Part shown: positions 1-6,946 of the stretch, piece after piece
Layout of the letters: each line of letters opens with the position of its first letter
Numbering within the stretch: the stretch's first letter is position 1
Assembly (NCBI GenBank): GCA_021786215.1
Contig: JAJYNT010000321.1
Location: 1-23,885, forward strand
Reading direction: 5' to 3'
Source: Chloroflexota bacterium
GTDB taxonomy: Bacteria; Chloroflexota; UBA6077
Length of the DNA stretch: 23,885 bases
Program-made: the position numbers and the translations under genes
Notes under the pieces: generated by a model
Database searches by the model: none
Told to the model about the DNA's origin: nothing
The model's input: only the letters and a program-made list of their open reading frames with translations

Positions 1-525
1 GAAGTCCATAGGCAGGACGGCCGCATCCCTATGGGATTCATTTCCCGGAATGTCGGAGTTAACCACCAGCACCTCGATGCCCTTCGACCGCGCCTCATCA
101 AATACCTGATTAAGGGCGTCCGGACTGTTGGGCGAGATCGCGATCACATTCACGCCGCGCTGAATTTGGTCCTTCACAAAGGACAGTTGAGATGTGGCCT
201 CAGCAGTGGCGGGCGCCGTTGTAGTGAACTCGAACTTCAGTTCGCCGGCAGCTTTCTGAAATCCCTTGATTATGGAGTCAAAATAGGGGTTTCCGGTGTT
301 CTTGGGTATGTAGACGACCTTCACTGTCTTGGCGGCTGGGGCCTGAGTTGGTGCGGCAGCGGCCGGGGCTTGTGTAGCCGCCGCAGGGGCTGCAGGAGCC
401 TTGGTTGGCTCTGCGGCAGGCTTGGCTGGAGCAGAGGTCGGTGCGGGGGCTGCCGACGGTGCGCATGCCGCTGCCAATGCGATGATCAATGCAATCAGTA
501 ATGTGCCAAGCGCCTTAGTACTCAT
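1..525 (-). CDS. sugar ABC transporter substrate-binding lipoprotein (RhaS/RbsB-like), C-terminus missing
   Basis: Extracytoplasmic binding protein of a carbohydrate-type ABC importer; it would capture the ligand and deliver it to the two permeases encoded just upstream. Seen: 175 residues before the window edge; an N-terminal signal with lipobox LAAAC (Cys21 as lipidation site); then about 45 residues rich in Ala, Pro, Thr and Lys that act as a tether; then a periplasmic-binding-protein type 1 fold beginning VVYIPKNTGNPYFD and continuing with DQIQRGVNVIAISPNSPDAL. The GNPYFD and SPNSPDAL blocks resemble rhamnose and AI-2 type binding proteins more than ribose ones, but the ligand cannot be named. 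The start is the ATG at 525-523, with the strong ribosome site AAGGAGG about 7 bases upstream. A 194-base gap separates it from the permease gene; I see no convincing promoter or terminator there, so it is probably the last or a late gene of the same operon. Confidence 0.9.
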   Translation of the reverse strand, partial: MSTKALGTLLIALIIALAAACAPSAAPAPTSAPAKPAAEPTKAPAAPAAATQAPAAAAPTQAPAAKTVKVVYIPKNTGNPYFDSIIKGFQKAAGELKFEFTTTAPATAEATSQLSFVKDQIQRGVNVIAISPNSPDALNQVFDEARSKGIEVLVVNSDIPGNESHRDAAVLPMDF

Positions 526-719
526 TTTCTCCTCCTTAAGGAATTGTGGAGAGATCAATGGGATATCTATGTCCCTGTACGTCTGGGCCAGCACCGTCGG
601 TTTGGCTAGCCATCACCCCCTTTCGGAAACCAGTTGGTTGGCGCCTGTACTTTGTTCCTGAATCGATCTGCAGAAGGGGCGCCGGTTCTTAGCGGAGACA
701 AGTTCGACCTTGCATGGAG

Positions 720-1760
720 CTATCTTCTGCGGCGTGCGGTCAGGTTGGAAAGTAGGATGGCCACGATGAGCAATGTGCCCACCACGGCCAGTTGGCTTTC
801 GGCCTTAATGTTTGCTACCCCCATACCTGTCCGCAAGATCCCCAACAGGAACAGGGCAACCACGGTTCCGAAGATGCTCCCACGGCCGCCGCTGATATCG
901 GTTCCTCCAAGTACGACCGCGGTGATAACATCTAGCTCCCGACCGGTGGCGTTGTCGAACCGGGAGACGGCTAAGCGGGAAGTCATCAGAATTCCCCCGA
1001 CTGCCATCATCAATCCCGAGAGACCGAAGATCCACAACTTCACGCGATCCACGGGGATACCTGAGTAGCGGGCCGCTGCCTCGTTGGTACCAATAGCATA
1101 GGTCCACCGGCCGAAGACCGTTTTATGCAGGAGCAACCCGAACACTGATGCCAGGATCAGAAAGATGATGAGTGGCAGCGGTACCAGTTCAGCGACCCTG
1201 CGATAATCGACGCCCACGAACCACTTGGGGAACTTGCTGATGGAATGGTCGCCCAGCAGGACTTGCGCGATGCCACGGTACAGGGCCAACGTACCTAGCG
1301 TGGCGGTGAGCGCGGGGAGGCCAAGTCTGGTGACCAGCATGCCGTTGAAGAGACCCAAGCCAAGGCCCAAGATCAGGCCTGCCACCATGGCCAATTCCAT
1401 TGGGAGCCCGAGGTTGGTATGGAGGAGCCCTATGACTACGCTTACCAACGCGAGGCCGGATGCCACGGAGAGGTCGATGTTGCCGCTGATGATGACGAAG
1501 GTCATAGCCAGCGCCATGATCCCGATCTCCATATACAGGGATGTCGAATCCAGCAGGAAATGGAGATGCAGGAAATAGGGTGATAGATAAGTGCTTCCCA
1601 GAAAAGCTGCCACCAGTAGCAGCATCGTGATCGTCTCAGGTCGCAACAAATCTCGTAGCCGCTTGCCAGCCGATCGTGATCTCGACAGCGTCGCCTCGGC
1701 ACCCGCAGCTCCAGATCCGGTCTTTTCTTCGAGCATGGACTTGGAACTCTTGATTGCCAT
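720..1760 (-). CDS. sugar ABC transporter permease (RbsC/RhaQ-like), second of two
   Basis: Inner-membrane channel subunit of the importer. Seen: 346 residues, about the normal size, mostly hydrophobic segments after a polar N-terminal tail of about 45 residues. It carries the family block FVIISGNIDLSVASGLAL and the EAA-like stretch YAIGTNEAAARYSGIPVDRVK, which contacts the ATPase, followed by VVLGGTDISGGRGSIFGT. These are typical of the branched ribose/rhamnose/AI-2 permease family (BPD_transp_2). The ATG at 1760-1758 overlaps the stop of the preceding permease by one base (TGATG), which fixes the start and suggests translational coupling; the reading frame stays open further upstream inside that gene, but that extension is a shadow. 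It probably forms a heterodimer with the neighbouring permease. Substrate unknown. Confidence 0.92.
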   Translation of the reverse strand: MAIKSSKSMLEEKTGSGAAGAEATLSRSRSAGKRLRDLLRPETITMLLLVAAFLGSTYLSPYFLHLHFLLDSTSLYMEIGIMALAMTFVIISGNIDLSVASGLALVSVVIGLLHTNLGLPMELAMVAGLILGLGLGLFNGMLVTRLGLPALTATLGTLALYRGIAQVLLGDHSISKFPKWFVGVDYRRVAELVPLPLIIFLILASVFGLLLHKTVFGRWTYAIGTNEAAARYSGIPVDRVKLWIFGLSGLMMAVGGILMTSRLAVSRFDNATGRELDVITAVVLGGTDISGGRGSIFGTVVALFLLGILRTGMGVANIKAESQLAVVGTLLIVAILLSNLTARRRR

Positions 1761-2782
1761 CACAACGTTCCCCCAGTAGCTCTGCGCCCCAAGGAGCGCT
1801 GAATGGCGGTGTCTACGGTGATAGCCACCAGGATAGCAAGGCCGTATGTTGCCAGTTGCCAGAAGCCCGAGATTCCCAAGATGAAAAGAGCGGTGTTTAT
1901 GACTCCCAGCAGTAAGCAACCCAGGACTGTTCCCAAGACGGAGCCCGACCCCCCCAGTACGTTGGTTCCACCAATTACGGCGGCCGAGATGACCGTCAAC
2001 TCGAATCCAACGCCTGTGTCTCCAGGGTTGACATAGCCGTAGCGGGATGCATACATGATTCCGGCCAGACCGGCGGCAGCTCCACACAGGATGAATACAA
2101 GAAGCGTAACCTTTTCCACCGCTATGCCCCGTAGGTTGGCTGCCAATGGATTACTGCCTATGGCGTAGATCTGCCGGCCGGTATGGGTGTAGCGCAGGAA
2201 TAGGAAGATGGCCACAGCGATGATTACGACGAAGATCACGATCCACGGCACGTAGATGGGAGAACCCTGGGAGAGGGCTATAAGGTCTGGTGGAATGTAG
2301 TTGGGGTCCACCTGGCGCCCTCCGCTGTAAATGAAGATTAGGCCCCGATATGCGCTAAGGGTTCCCAAAGTGGCCAGGACGGACGGGATCCGCAACCAGG
2401 CGACCAGCATCCCGTTGACTGCTCCCAACAAGGCGCCGATCAGAATGCCGATTATCGCGGCCAACCAGATCGGAAAGTACAGGTCCCCTATAAAGATGTT
2501 CCCTACCACGATGGCGCTGAACCCCAGGATAGACCCCACTGACAGATCGAAGTTTCGTGTGATGATAACCATCATCTCCCCTAGGGCGACGACGGTGATC
2601 AGCGGGATGTAGAGCAGGATGTTGCGCAGATTCTCCGGAGACAGGAATCGAGGTTGCATGGCCGTGGCGATGGCAAACACCACGATGACAAAGAATACCA
2701 AGCCCAACTCGCGAAAACGGAACCAGCGGGTGGCGGACGTGCGGTTAGCTTGTCGCCGGACCGATGTTGGCCGCACGGTCAT
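1760..2782 (-). CDS. sugar ABC transporter permease (RbsC/RhaP-like), first of two
   Basis: Inner-membrane channel subunit paired with the permease encoded next. Seen: 340 residues; a basic N-terminal tail of about 22 residues, then repeated hydrophobic segments; the block MMVIITRNFDLSVGSILGFS; the ATPase-contact stretch YAIGSNPLAANLRGIAVEKV; and VIGGTNVLGGSGSVLGTVLG. All are hallmarks of the RbsC/RhaP/LsrC permease family. It differs clearly from the second permease, so this is a two-permease system of the rhamnose or AI-2 kind rather than a homodimeric ribose kind. The ATG at 2782-2780 overlaps the ATPase stop by one base (TGATG) and the gene ends overlapping the next ATG in the same way. 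Confidence 0.93.
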   Translation of the reverse strand: MTVRPTSVRRQANRTSATRWFRFRELGLVFFVIVVFAIATAMQPRFLSPENLRNILLYIPLITVVALGEMMVIITRNFDLSVGSILGFSAIVVGNIFIGDLYFPIWLAAIIGILIGALLGAVNGMLVAWLRIPSVLATLGTLSAYRGLIFIYSGGRQVDPNYIPPDLIALSQGSPIYVPWIVIFVVIIAVAIFLFLRYTHTGRQIYAIGSNPLAANLRGIAVEKVTLLVFILCGAAAGLAGIMYASRYGYVNPGDTGVGFELTVISAAVIGGTNVLGGSGSVLGTVLGCLLLGVINTALFILGISGFWQLATYGLAILVAITVDTAIQRSLGRRATGGTL

Positions 2783-4296
2783 CAGTTCACCTCCGAGATG
2801 GTTTGGCCAGTGGCTGCTGCGATAATGGCCTCGGCCGTTGCATTCTTCCGCTCGAAACGGCCATTGATCCGGCCCTCTCGCATGACGACGATGCGGTCGC
2901 TCATTGCCAGGATCTCCGGCATCTCAGAGGAGATCATCAGGATCGCTTTGCCCTGTCTGGCCAAGTCCCCGATCAGATGGTGCACCTCGGATTTTGCGCC
3001 GATGTCTATCCCACGAGTGGGCTCATCGAGAATCAAGATGTGGGGTTCGGTGAGGAGCCACTTGGCCAGCACCACCTTCTGTTGGTTGCCGCCTGATAGC
3101 TCACTCGTTGCTTGAGCGATGTCGCGCAGATGGACCCTCAGGTTGGTGCAATACGAAAGAGCCAACTGCCTCTCCAGCTTGGGCCGGAACCAGCCCCCTG
3201 GGGATATCTTGTCCAGAATTGCCATTGTTGTGTTGACCGATACCGGAAAGGGTAGGAACAGACCGTGGTGCTGCCGGTCCTCGGGGACGTAACCGATGCC
3301 CATCCTGATCATTTGCTTCGGGGAGCGGATGGTCACCTGCTTTCCATCAATGCGCACCTTTCCGCCATCCGGTGGATTGATGCCGAAGATGGCGTTGGCC
3401 ACGTCGGTGCGACCTGCGCCCACAAGACCAAACAGGCCAACGATCTCTCCACTGTGGACGTCGATGGAGATGTCGGAGAAGAGCCCGTCGCGAGAGAGGT
3501 TTTCCACTTCTAGAATCGGCTCTCCGACGGTTGCCTCGCCTTTCTCGAACAGCGTGCTCAAGGCGCGGCCGACCATCATCCTGATGATTTCATCCAAGAC
3601 GGCGTCCTCCCTCCGCTTGGTTCCTACCATCTCCCCATCCCGCAACACTGTGATGCGATCGGAGATTTCGAGCACCTCCTCCAAGCGGTGGCTGATGAAG
3701 ACAATGGCTGTTCCCTGCTCCCGCAGACGGCGCACTATGCGAAACAGATCTCCCACCTCGTTGGGCGTCAATGAAGAGGTGGGTTCGTCCATCAGCAAGA
3801 CCTGAGCGTTCTGAGCGAGGGAACTGGCGATCTCTACCATCTGCTGATCCGCTATGGAGAGACCTCGGACACGCTGTCGGGGATCCAGCGCTACCCCAAG
3901 TGAGTCGAGCAGCCTTTGAGCCTCGGCGTACATCTTGGGCCAGTCGACCCGGCTGAAGCGGCTGTCGTGTTGCTCGTGGCCGACGAAGATATTCTCCGCG
4001 ATGTCGAGATCAGGGAAGGTGAGCGGTTCTTGATGGATCAGGGCGATGCCCAGTTGCTGCGCCACGTTGGGGGAAGAGACGCTTACTTGGCGATCCCTGA
4101 GCAGGATCTTGCCGCTTCCGGGTTGGTGGATCCCTCCGAGTATTTTCAGTAGGGTGGACTTGCCAGCGCCGTTCTCACCAACCAGGGCGTGGACTTCACC
4201 CGCGTAGAGTTCGAAGTTCACGCCGTGCAGGACTCGGGTGCCGCCGAATGACTTGGAGATGTCCAGGGCGCGTAACAGAGGAATCGGATCAGACAT
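2782..4296 (-). CDS. sugar ABC transporter ATP-binding protein with two ABC domains (RbsA/MglA family)
   Basis: Cytoplasmic ATPase that powers the importer. Seen: 504 residues in two tandem ABC domains. Domain 1 has Walker A GENGAGKST (40-48), Q-loop Gln89, Walker B VLLMDE (about 166-171) and switch His203, with a degenerate signature LSIADQQ. Domain 2 has a degenerate Walker A, GLVGAGRT (290-297, Arg in place of Lys), an intact signature LSGGNQQ (400-406) and Walker B LILDEP. This asymmetry is normal for the RbsA/MglA family. I chose the ATG at 4296-4294 because GGGAG lies 9 bases upstream; the in-frame ATG three codons earlier sits directly against that site. The start lies inside the end of the MoaD-like gene (8-base overlap ATGTCTGA), which ties the transporter to the oxidoreductase genes. 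Confidence 0.93.
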   Translation of the reverse strand: MSDPIPLLRALDISKSFGGTRVLHGVNFELYAGEVHALVGENGAGKSTLLKILGGIHQPGSGKILLRDRQVSVSSPNVAQQLGIALIHQEPLTFPDLDIAENIFVGHEQHDSRFSRVDWPKMYAEAQRLLDSLGVALDPRQRVRGLSIADQQMVEIASSLAQNAQVLLMDEPTSSLTPNEVGDLFRIVRRLREQGTAIVFISHRLEEVLEISDRITVLRDGEMVGTKRREDAVLDEIIRMMVGRALSTLFEKGEATVGEPILEVENLSRDGLFSDISIDVHSGEIVGLFGLVGAGRTDVANAIFGINPPDGGKVRIDGKQVTIRSPKQMIRMGIGYVPEDRQHHGLFLPFPVSVNTTMAILDKISPGGWFRPKLERQLALSYCTNLRVHLRDIAQATSELSGGNQQKVVLAKWLLTEPHILILDEPTRGIDIGAKSEVHHLIGDLARQGKAILMISSEMPEILAMSDRIVVMREGRINGRFERKNATAEAIIAAATGQTISEVN

Positions 4297-4627
4297 GAGC
4301 CTCATCTCCCGGAGCAAGTGGTTTGCGAAGCCAGACCTTCAGATCCACAGCCATCGGCGCACCCCCAGCCATTGGGGGCAGGAGGGTTACTGTGTCTCCG
4401 TCGGAAAGTGACGCGGTGGGTTCCACTGGATGCCCGTTCAGGCTGAAGATGACGGTGTACCCTCGGTGTGTCGGCTGCACCAGCGCATCCTCTGCTTTGG
4501 GGCCGATCAGTGTTACCAGCCCCTCCACGACGTCGGCGACGCTCGCTCCTTCTGGCAGCTCCAATCTCGCCTCTTTGCGTTGGAGCTCGAGCCGTGCACT
4601 TCCGAGGAGACGCACCAGCACCTTCAC
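4289..4627 (-). CDS. MoaD/ThiS-like ubiquitin-fold protein with a tail after the Gly-Gly
   Basis: MoaD-type proteins carry a C-terminal thiocarboxylate that supplies the dithiolene sulfur of molybdopterin or tungstopterin. Seen: 112 residues; a beta-grasp pattern starting KVLVRLLGSARLEL, then LNGHPVEP, LSDGDTVTLLPPMAGG. The LPPMAGG block matches the usual MoaD end, but the Gly-Gly is at 88-89 and 23 further residues follow (APMAVDLK...GDEAHV). Either the tail is removed before the protein can be activated or it is not a classical sulfur carrier. The start is GTG at 4627-4625, overlapping the AOR stop by four bases (GTGA). The neighbour, a tungsten/molybdenum enzyme, fits a dedicated cofactor role. 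The end overlaps the ABC ATPase start by 8 bases. Family assignment is good; function is inferred. Confidence 0.82.
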   Translation of the reverse strand: MKVLVRLLGSARLELQRKEARLELPEGASVADVVEGLVTLIGPKAEDALVQPTHRGYTVIFSLNGHPVEPTASLSDGDTVTLLPPMAGGAPMAVDLKVWLRKPLAPGDEAHV

Positions 4628-6555
4628 TCTGGTACGGCCTCCCTTGCATCGGCCCTGTAAGGCTCAATCAAGGGGTTTATCCATTCCAGATCCAGCTCGG
4701 CTAGCTTCATTCGCCGAGGGAACGCCTTCTCATCCCAGTTCATCATTTCGAAGTAGTTGCGTAGCGCGTGTCGCAAAGCGCCCTCATCCACTCTGTAGCC
4801 CTCGCGCGGTCCAGTCTGGATGGGCTCGAACATGCGCTGTGGCAGCCAGAAGCGATCCAGTTCTGATTCCTCCCGGATGTTGAATGCCCGGAACATGTTG
4901 ACCCGACGCTCGCCATACTTCATGATCTCCAGAAAGCTGAGTTCCCAGCCAGTTACGGCCTGGGTTCCCTCCACCAGTTCGTGCATCTTGAAGTGGCGGA
5001 CCGGCCCAAAATTGAATAGGCAGAGGCACATGGTGTCCATGAAGCTGAAGTGTTGCTGCAGGTAATAGAACATCCGAAGCTTCTTGTTATCGATGCTAGA
5101 GGTTTCCAACCTCTCCAGAACACCCAGAGGGGTGAGCTGGTCCAGGAAGACCTGTGGAGCCCTGAAATCGAAGTCGGTGTCGTGCTCAACCACCACGTGG
5201 TCAGCACCAATAGGGGAGACGGCATAAGAGATACCAAGCATGCCTTTCACTCGCCCATCGTGCATCGGGAGTTCCTGCCCTCGCGCGTGCACCGCGAACT
5301 TCTCGGCTCCTTTGCCGATCTTGTTGGCGGCACGCATCACCCCCTCGGCTAGTAGATCCCCCAGCCCCTGTCGGCGTGCGATTTTTTCTACCATCTGGAC
5401 CACTGCGGAGCCGTTGCCGAAGCGCAGGTCGACCCCATCAGTGTCCTCTTTGGTCAGTATGCCGTTCTCGTAACACTCCATGGCGAAGGCGATGGCGGCA
5501 CCAGCGGAAATGCAATCGATGGTGTAGCGGTTGCACAGTTCATTGGCCTTGACGACGCTGGACAGGTCCGTGACTCCGCAGTCGGAACCCAACGCTGAGA
5601 TTGCTTCATATTCTGGCCCGCCATACGCAGGATCTATCAGATAGGGCTCCTTGGCGGTGACGACCCGCTTGCAGCGTGTGGCGCAGCCCCAGCACGATTC
5701 GTTGGTAACTTCCATCTCCTCGTGCATGGTCTCGCCGTAGATGGCCTCGCCTCCTTCCAGTACGCCCGTCTGGAAGTTGCGAGTCGGAAGTTGCCCATCC
5801 ACGTTCTGCACGCCCACGTATTCAGACGTTCCAAGGAGGTTGTTCCCCTTGCATGAGGGGTTCTGCTTGAAGGTTTGAGCGTAGTACCTCGCCAGTTGGT
5901 TCACCTTGTCGGGGTTGGCCAATTCCACCTTGCGGTGTCCTCGGACGGCGATGGCCTTCAAGCGCTTGGCTCCCATCACGCAGCCCATGCCGGTTCGGCC
6001 ATTGAAGTGGTTTAGGTCATTGGTCACGTTGGCAAAGCGGACCAGTTTCTCACCGCCGGGTCCGATCTGGGCTACTCGTACCATCTCGTCGCCCAGCTGT
6101 TGCCGGATCCTCTCCTGAGCTTCTTTCGTCTCCAGCCCCCACAGTTCGGAGGCATCCTTGATCTCGGCTTCTCCGTCGTGGACCCAGAGGTAGATCGGTT
6201 TAGCGGATACTCCTCTGATGACGATTGCGTCGAAGCCGGCAAACTTCAACTCTGGCCCCCAAAACCCGGAGGACTGGGTATCGCCAATGAGTCCGGTGAG
6301 AGGTGACTTGCCAATGATTGAGTAGCGGTTATATCCCGACATGGGAGCTCCCACCACCGCGCTGGTGGCAAACACAAGGAGATTGTCGGGACCGTAAGGA
6401 TCGGCTTTGGGAGGCATCTCGTTGAGAAGATAGTAAGCGCCAATCACAGCACCTCCCATGTAGGTGCGATACCAGACCTCGTCGTGCTCGTCCACGGAGA
6501 ATTGGCCAGTGCTCAGGTCGACTTTGAGGATCTTACCTGTGTAGCCGTGTGGCAT
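4624..6555 (-). CDS. aldehyde:ferredoxin oxidoreductase (AOR) family tungsten/molybdenum enzyme
   Basis: AOR-family enzymes oxidise aldehydes to carboxylic acids in the cytoplasm with a bis-pterin W or Mo centre and one 4Fe-4S cluster, passing electrons to ferredoxin. Seen: 643 residues, the normal length. The N-terminal domain holds YTGKILKVDLSTGQ and GRTGMGCVMGAKRLKAIAV (about 187-204). The cluster motif is C288-x2-C291-x3-C295, with the fourth ligand probably C512. Pterin/metal-site blocks are IDCISAG (about 346-352), LPMHDGR (429-435) and D507-TMCLC512, where the usual DxxGLC has Cys for Gly. LPTRNFQTG and KANELCNRY are also typical. The start is the ATG at 6555-6553, with GAGAGGAGGAA upstream. 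The gene is first in the operon and overlaps the MoaD-like gene. The substrate is unknown; an aldehyde made by the imported compound's catabolism or by acetoin cleavage is a reasonable guess. Confidence 0.94.
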   Translation of the reverse strand: MPHGYTGKILKVDLSTGQFSVDEHDEVWYRTYMGGAVIGAYYLLNEMPPKADPYGPDNLLVFATSAVVGAPMSGYNRYSIIGKSPLTGLIGDTQSSGFWGPELKFAGFDAIVIRGVSAKPIYLWVHDGEAEIKDASELWGLETKEAQERIRQQLGDEMVRVAQIGPGGEKLVRFANVTNDLNHFNGRTGMGCVMGAKRLKAIAVRGHRKVELANPDKVNQLARYYAQTFKQNPSCKGNNLLGTSEYVGVQNVDGQLPTRNFQTGVLEGGEAIYGETMHEEMEVTNESCWGCATRCKRVVTAKEPYLIDPAYGGPEYEAISALGSDCGVTDLSSVVKANELCNRYTIDCISAGAAIAFAMECYENGILTKEDTDGVDLRFGNGSAVVQMVEKIARRQGLGDLLAEGVMRAANKIGKGAEKFAVHARGQELPMHDGRVKGMLGISYAVSPIGADHVVVEHDTDFDFRAPQVFLDQLTPLGVLERLETSSIDNKKLRMFYYLQQHFSFMDTMCLCLFNFGPVRHFKMHELVEGTQAVTGWELSFLEIMKYGERRVNMFRAFNIREESELDRFWLPQRMFEPIQTGPREGYRVDEGALRHALRNYFEMMNWDEKAFPRRMKLAELDLEWINPLIEPYRADAREAVPE

Positions 6556-6842
6556 TGCCTTGTTCCTCCTCTCTCGTTCGTGCTTACTGTGGCCCAGCAG
6601 CAATGGGCTTACGTTACTTGCATTGAGACAAACGGGTGGAGCAAGCCGATATCCCGCATCCCAACCAAGGCGGGCAACCGCCACGATATGTCCTGGAGGT
6701 TCCCGGGTAAGGTGGGGCGCTGTTACCTGTTCTTTGCGATAGCCGAGATCTTGTGTGTCCCGCCAGTGTGCAAGCGATGAATAGCGGCTTTGGCCACATC
6801 CGAAATCTTGCGCTTGGCTCGGCCAACAACTAAAATGAGATC
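6556..6842 (-). other. long 5' leader of the AOR operon; no supported gene
   Basis: This stretch lies between the predicted transcription start (about 6842) and the AOR start codon. It contains no supported gene. It can form a small hairpin (GGCGG TTGC CCGCC on the minus strand, about 6669-6682) and holds a decayed direct repeat (6732-6755 and 6789-6812, 17 of 24 bases identical, offset 57 bases). On the minus strand a 46-codon open frame from a GTG at 6863 to a TAA at 6723 covers that repeat, but it starts upstream of the predicted transcript and has no ribosome site. A leader this long before a tungsten/molybdenum enzyme gene could hold a regulatory RNA (Moco/Tuco riboswitch class), but I could not match the consensus by eye. 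Confidence 0.4.
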
Positions 6843-6860
6843 GTCCCTATTATTGGGACG
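6842..6860. promoter_or_regulatory. perfect inverted repeat, candidate operator
   Basis: CGTCCC-TATTATT-GGGACG: 6-bp perfect arms around a 7-base AT-rich centre. It covers the -10 box of the AOR promoter and the expected start point, and it lies between two divergent transcription units. A dimeric regulator bound here would block the AOR promoter and might also affect the plus-strand unit. It is unlike the GntR-type site at 8373, so a second, unlinked regulator is likely. The regulator's identity is unknown. Confidence 0.55.
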
Positions 6861-6877
6861 CACAGATTACTTGTCAA
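6849..6877 (-). promoter_or_regulatory. sigma-70-type promoter of the AOR/transporter operon
   Basis: On the minus strand TTGACA (6877-6872, perfect -35) is followed after 17 bases by AATAAT (6854-6849, five of six to TATAAT). It points towards the AOR gene and would start transcription near 6842. Spacing and match are the best of any promoter seen in the window. The -10 box lies inside the inverted repeat at 6842-6860, implying control by a repressor. Confidence 0.7.
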
Positions 6878-6946
6878 GGGGTGAGAGCCGCGAGAAAACG
6901 TTGATCAGCCTACTCGCTGGATCTGCCGCTGTTGGGGGATGAGATG

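Noticed and set aside
31..661. Short plus-strand frames at the left edge
   Set aside because: They lie over the minus-strand lipoprotein gene and the gap after it; Gly/Arg/Cys-rich products without ribosome sites.
720..2087. Longer 455-codon version of the second permease starting at 2087
   Set aside because: The extra 109 codons lie in another frame of the first permease gene; the ATG at 1760 overlaps that gene's stop and the protein then has normal permease length.
6871..6899. Plus-strand promoter for the SDR starting at TTGTCA
   Set aside because: TTGTCA has no acceptable -10 at 16-18 bases; the same bases form the far better minus-strand -35 box (TTGACA).
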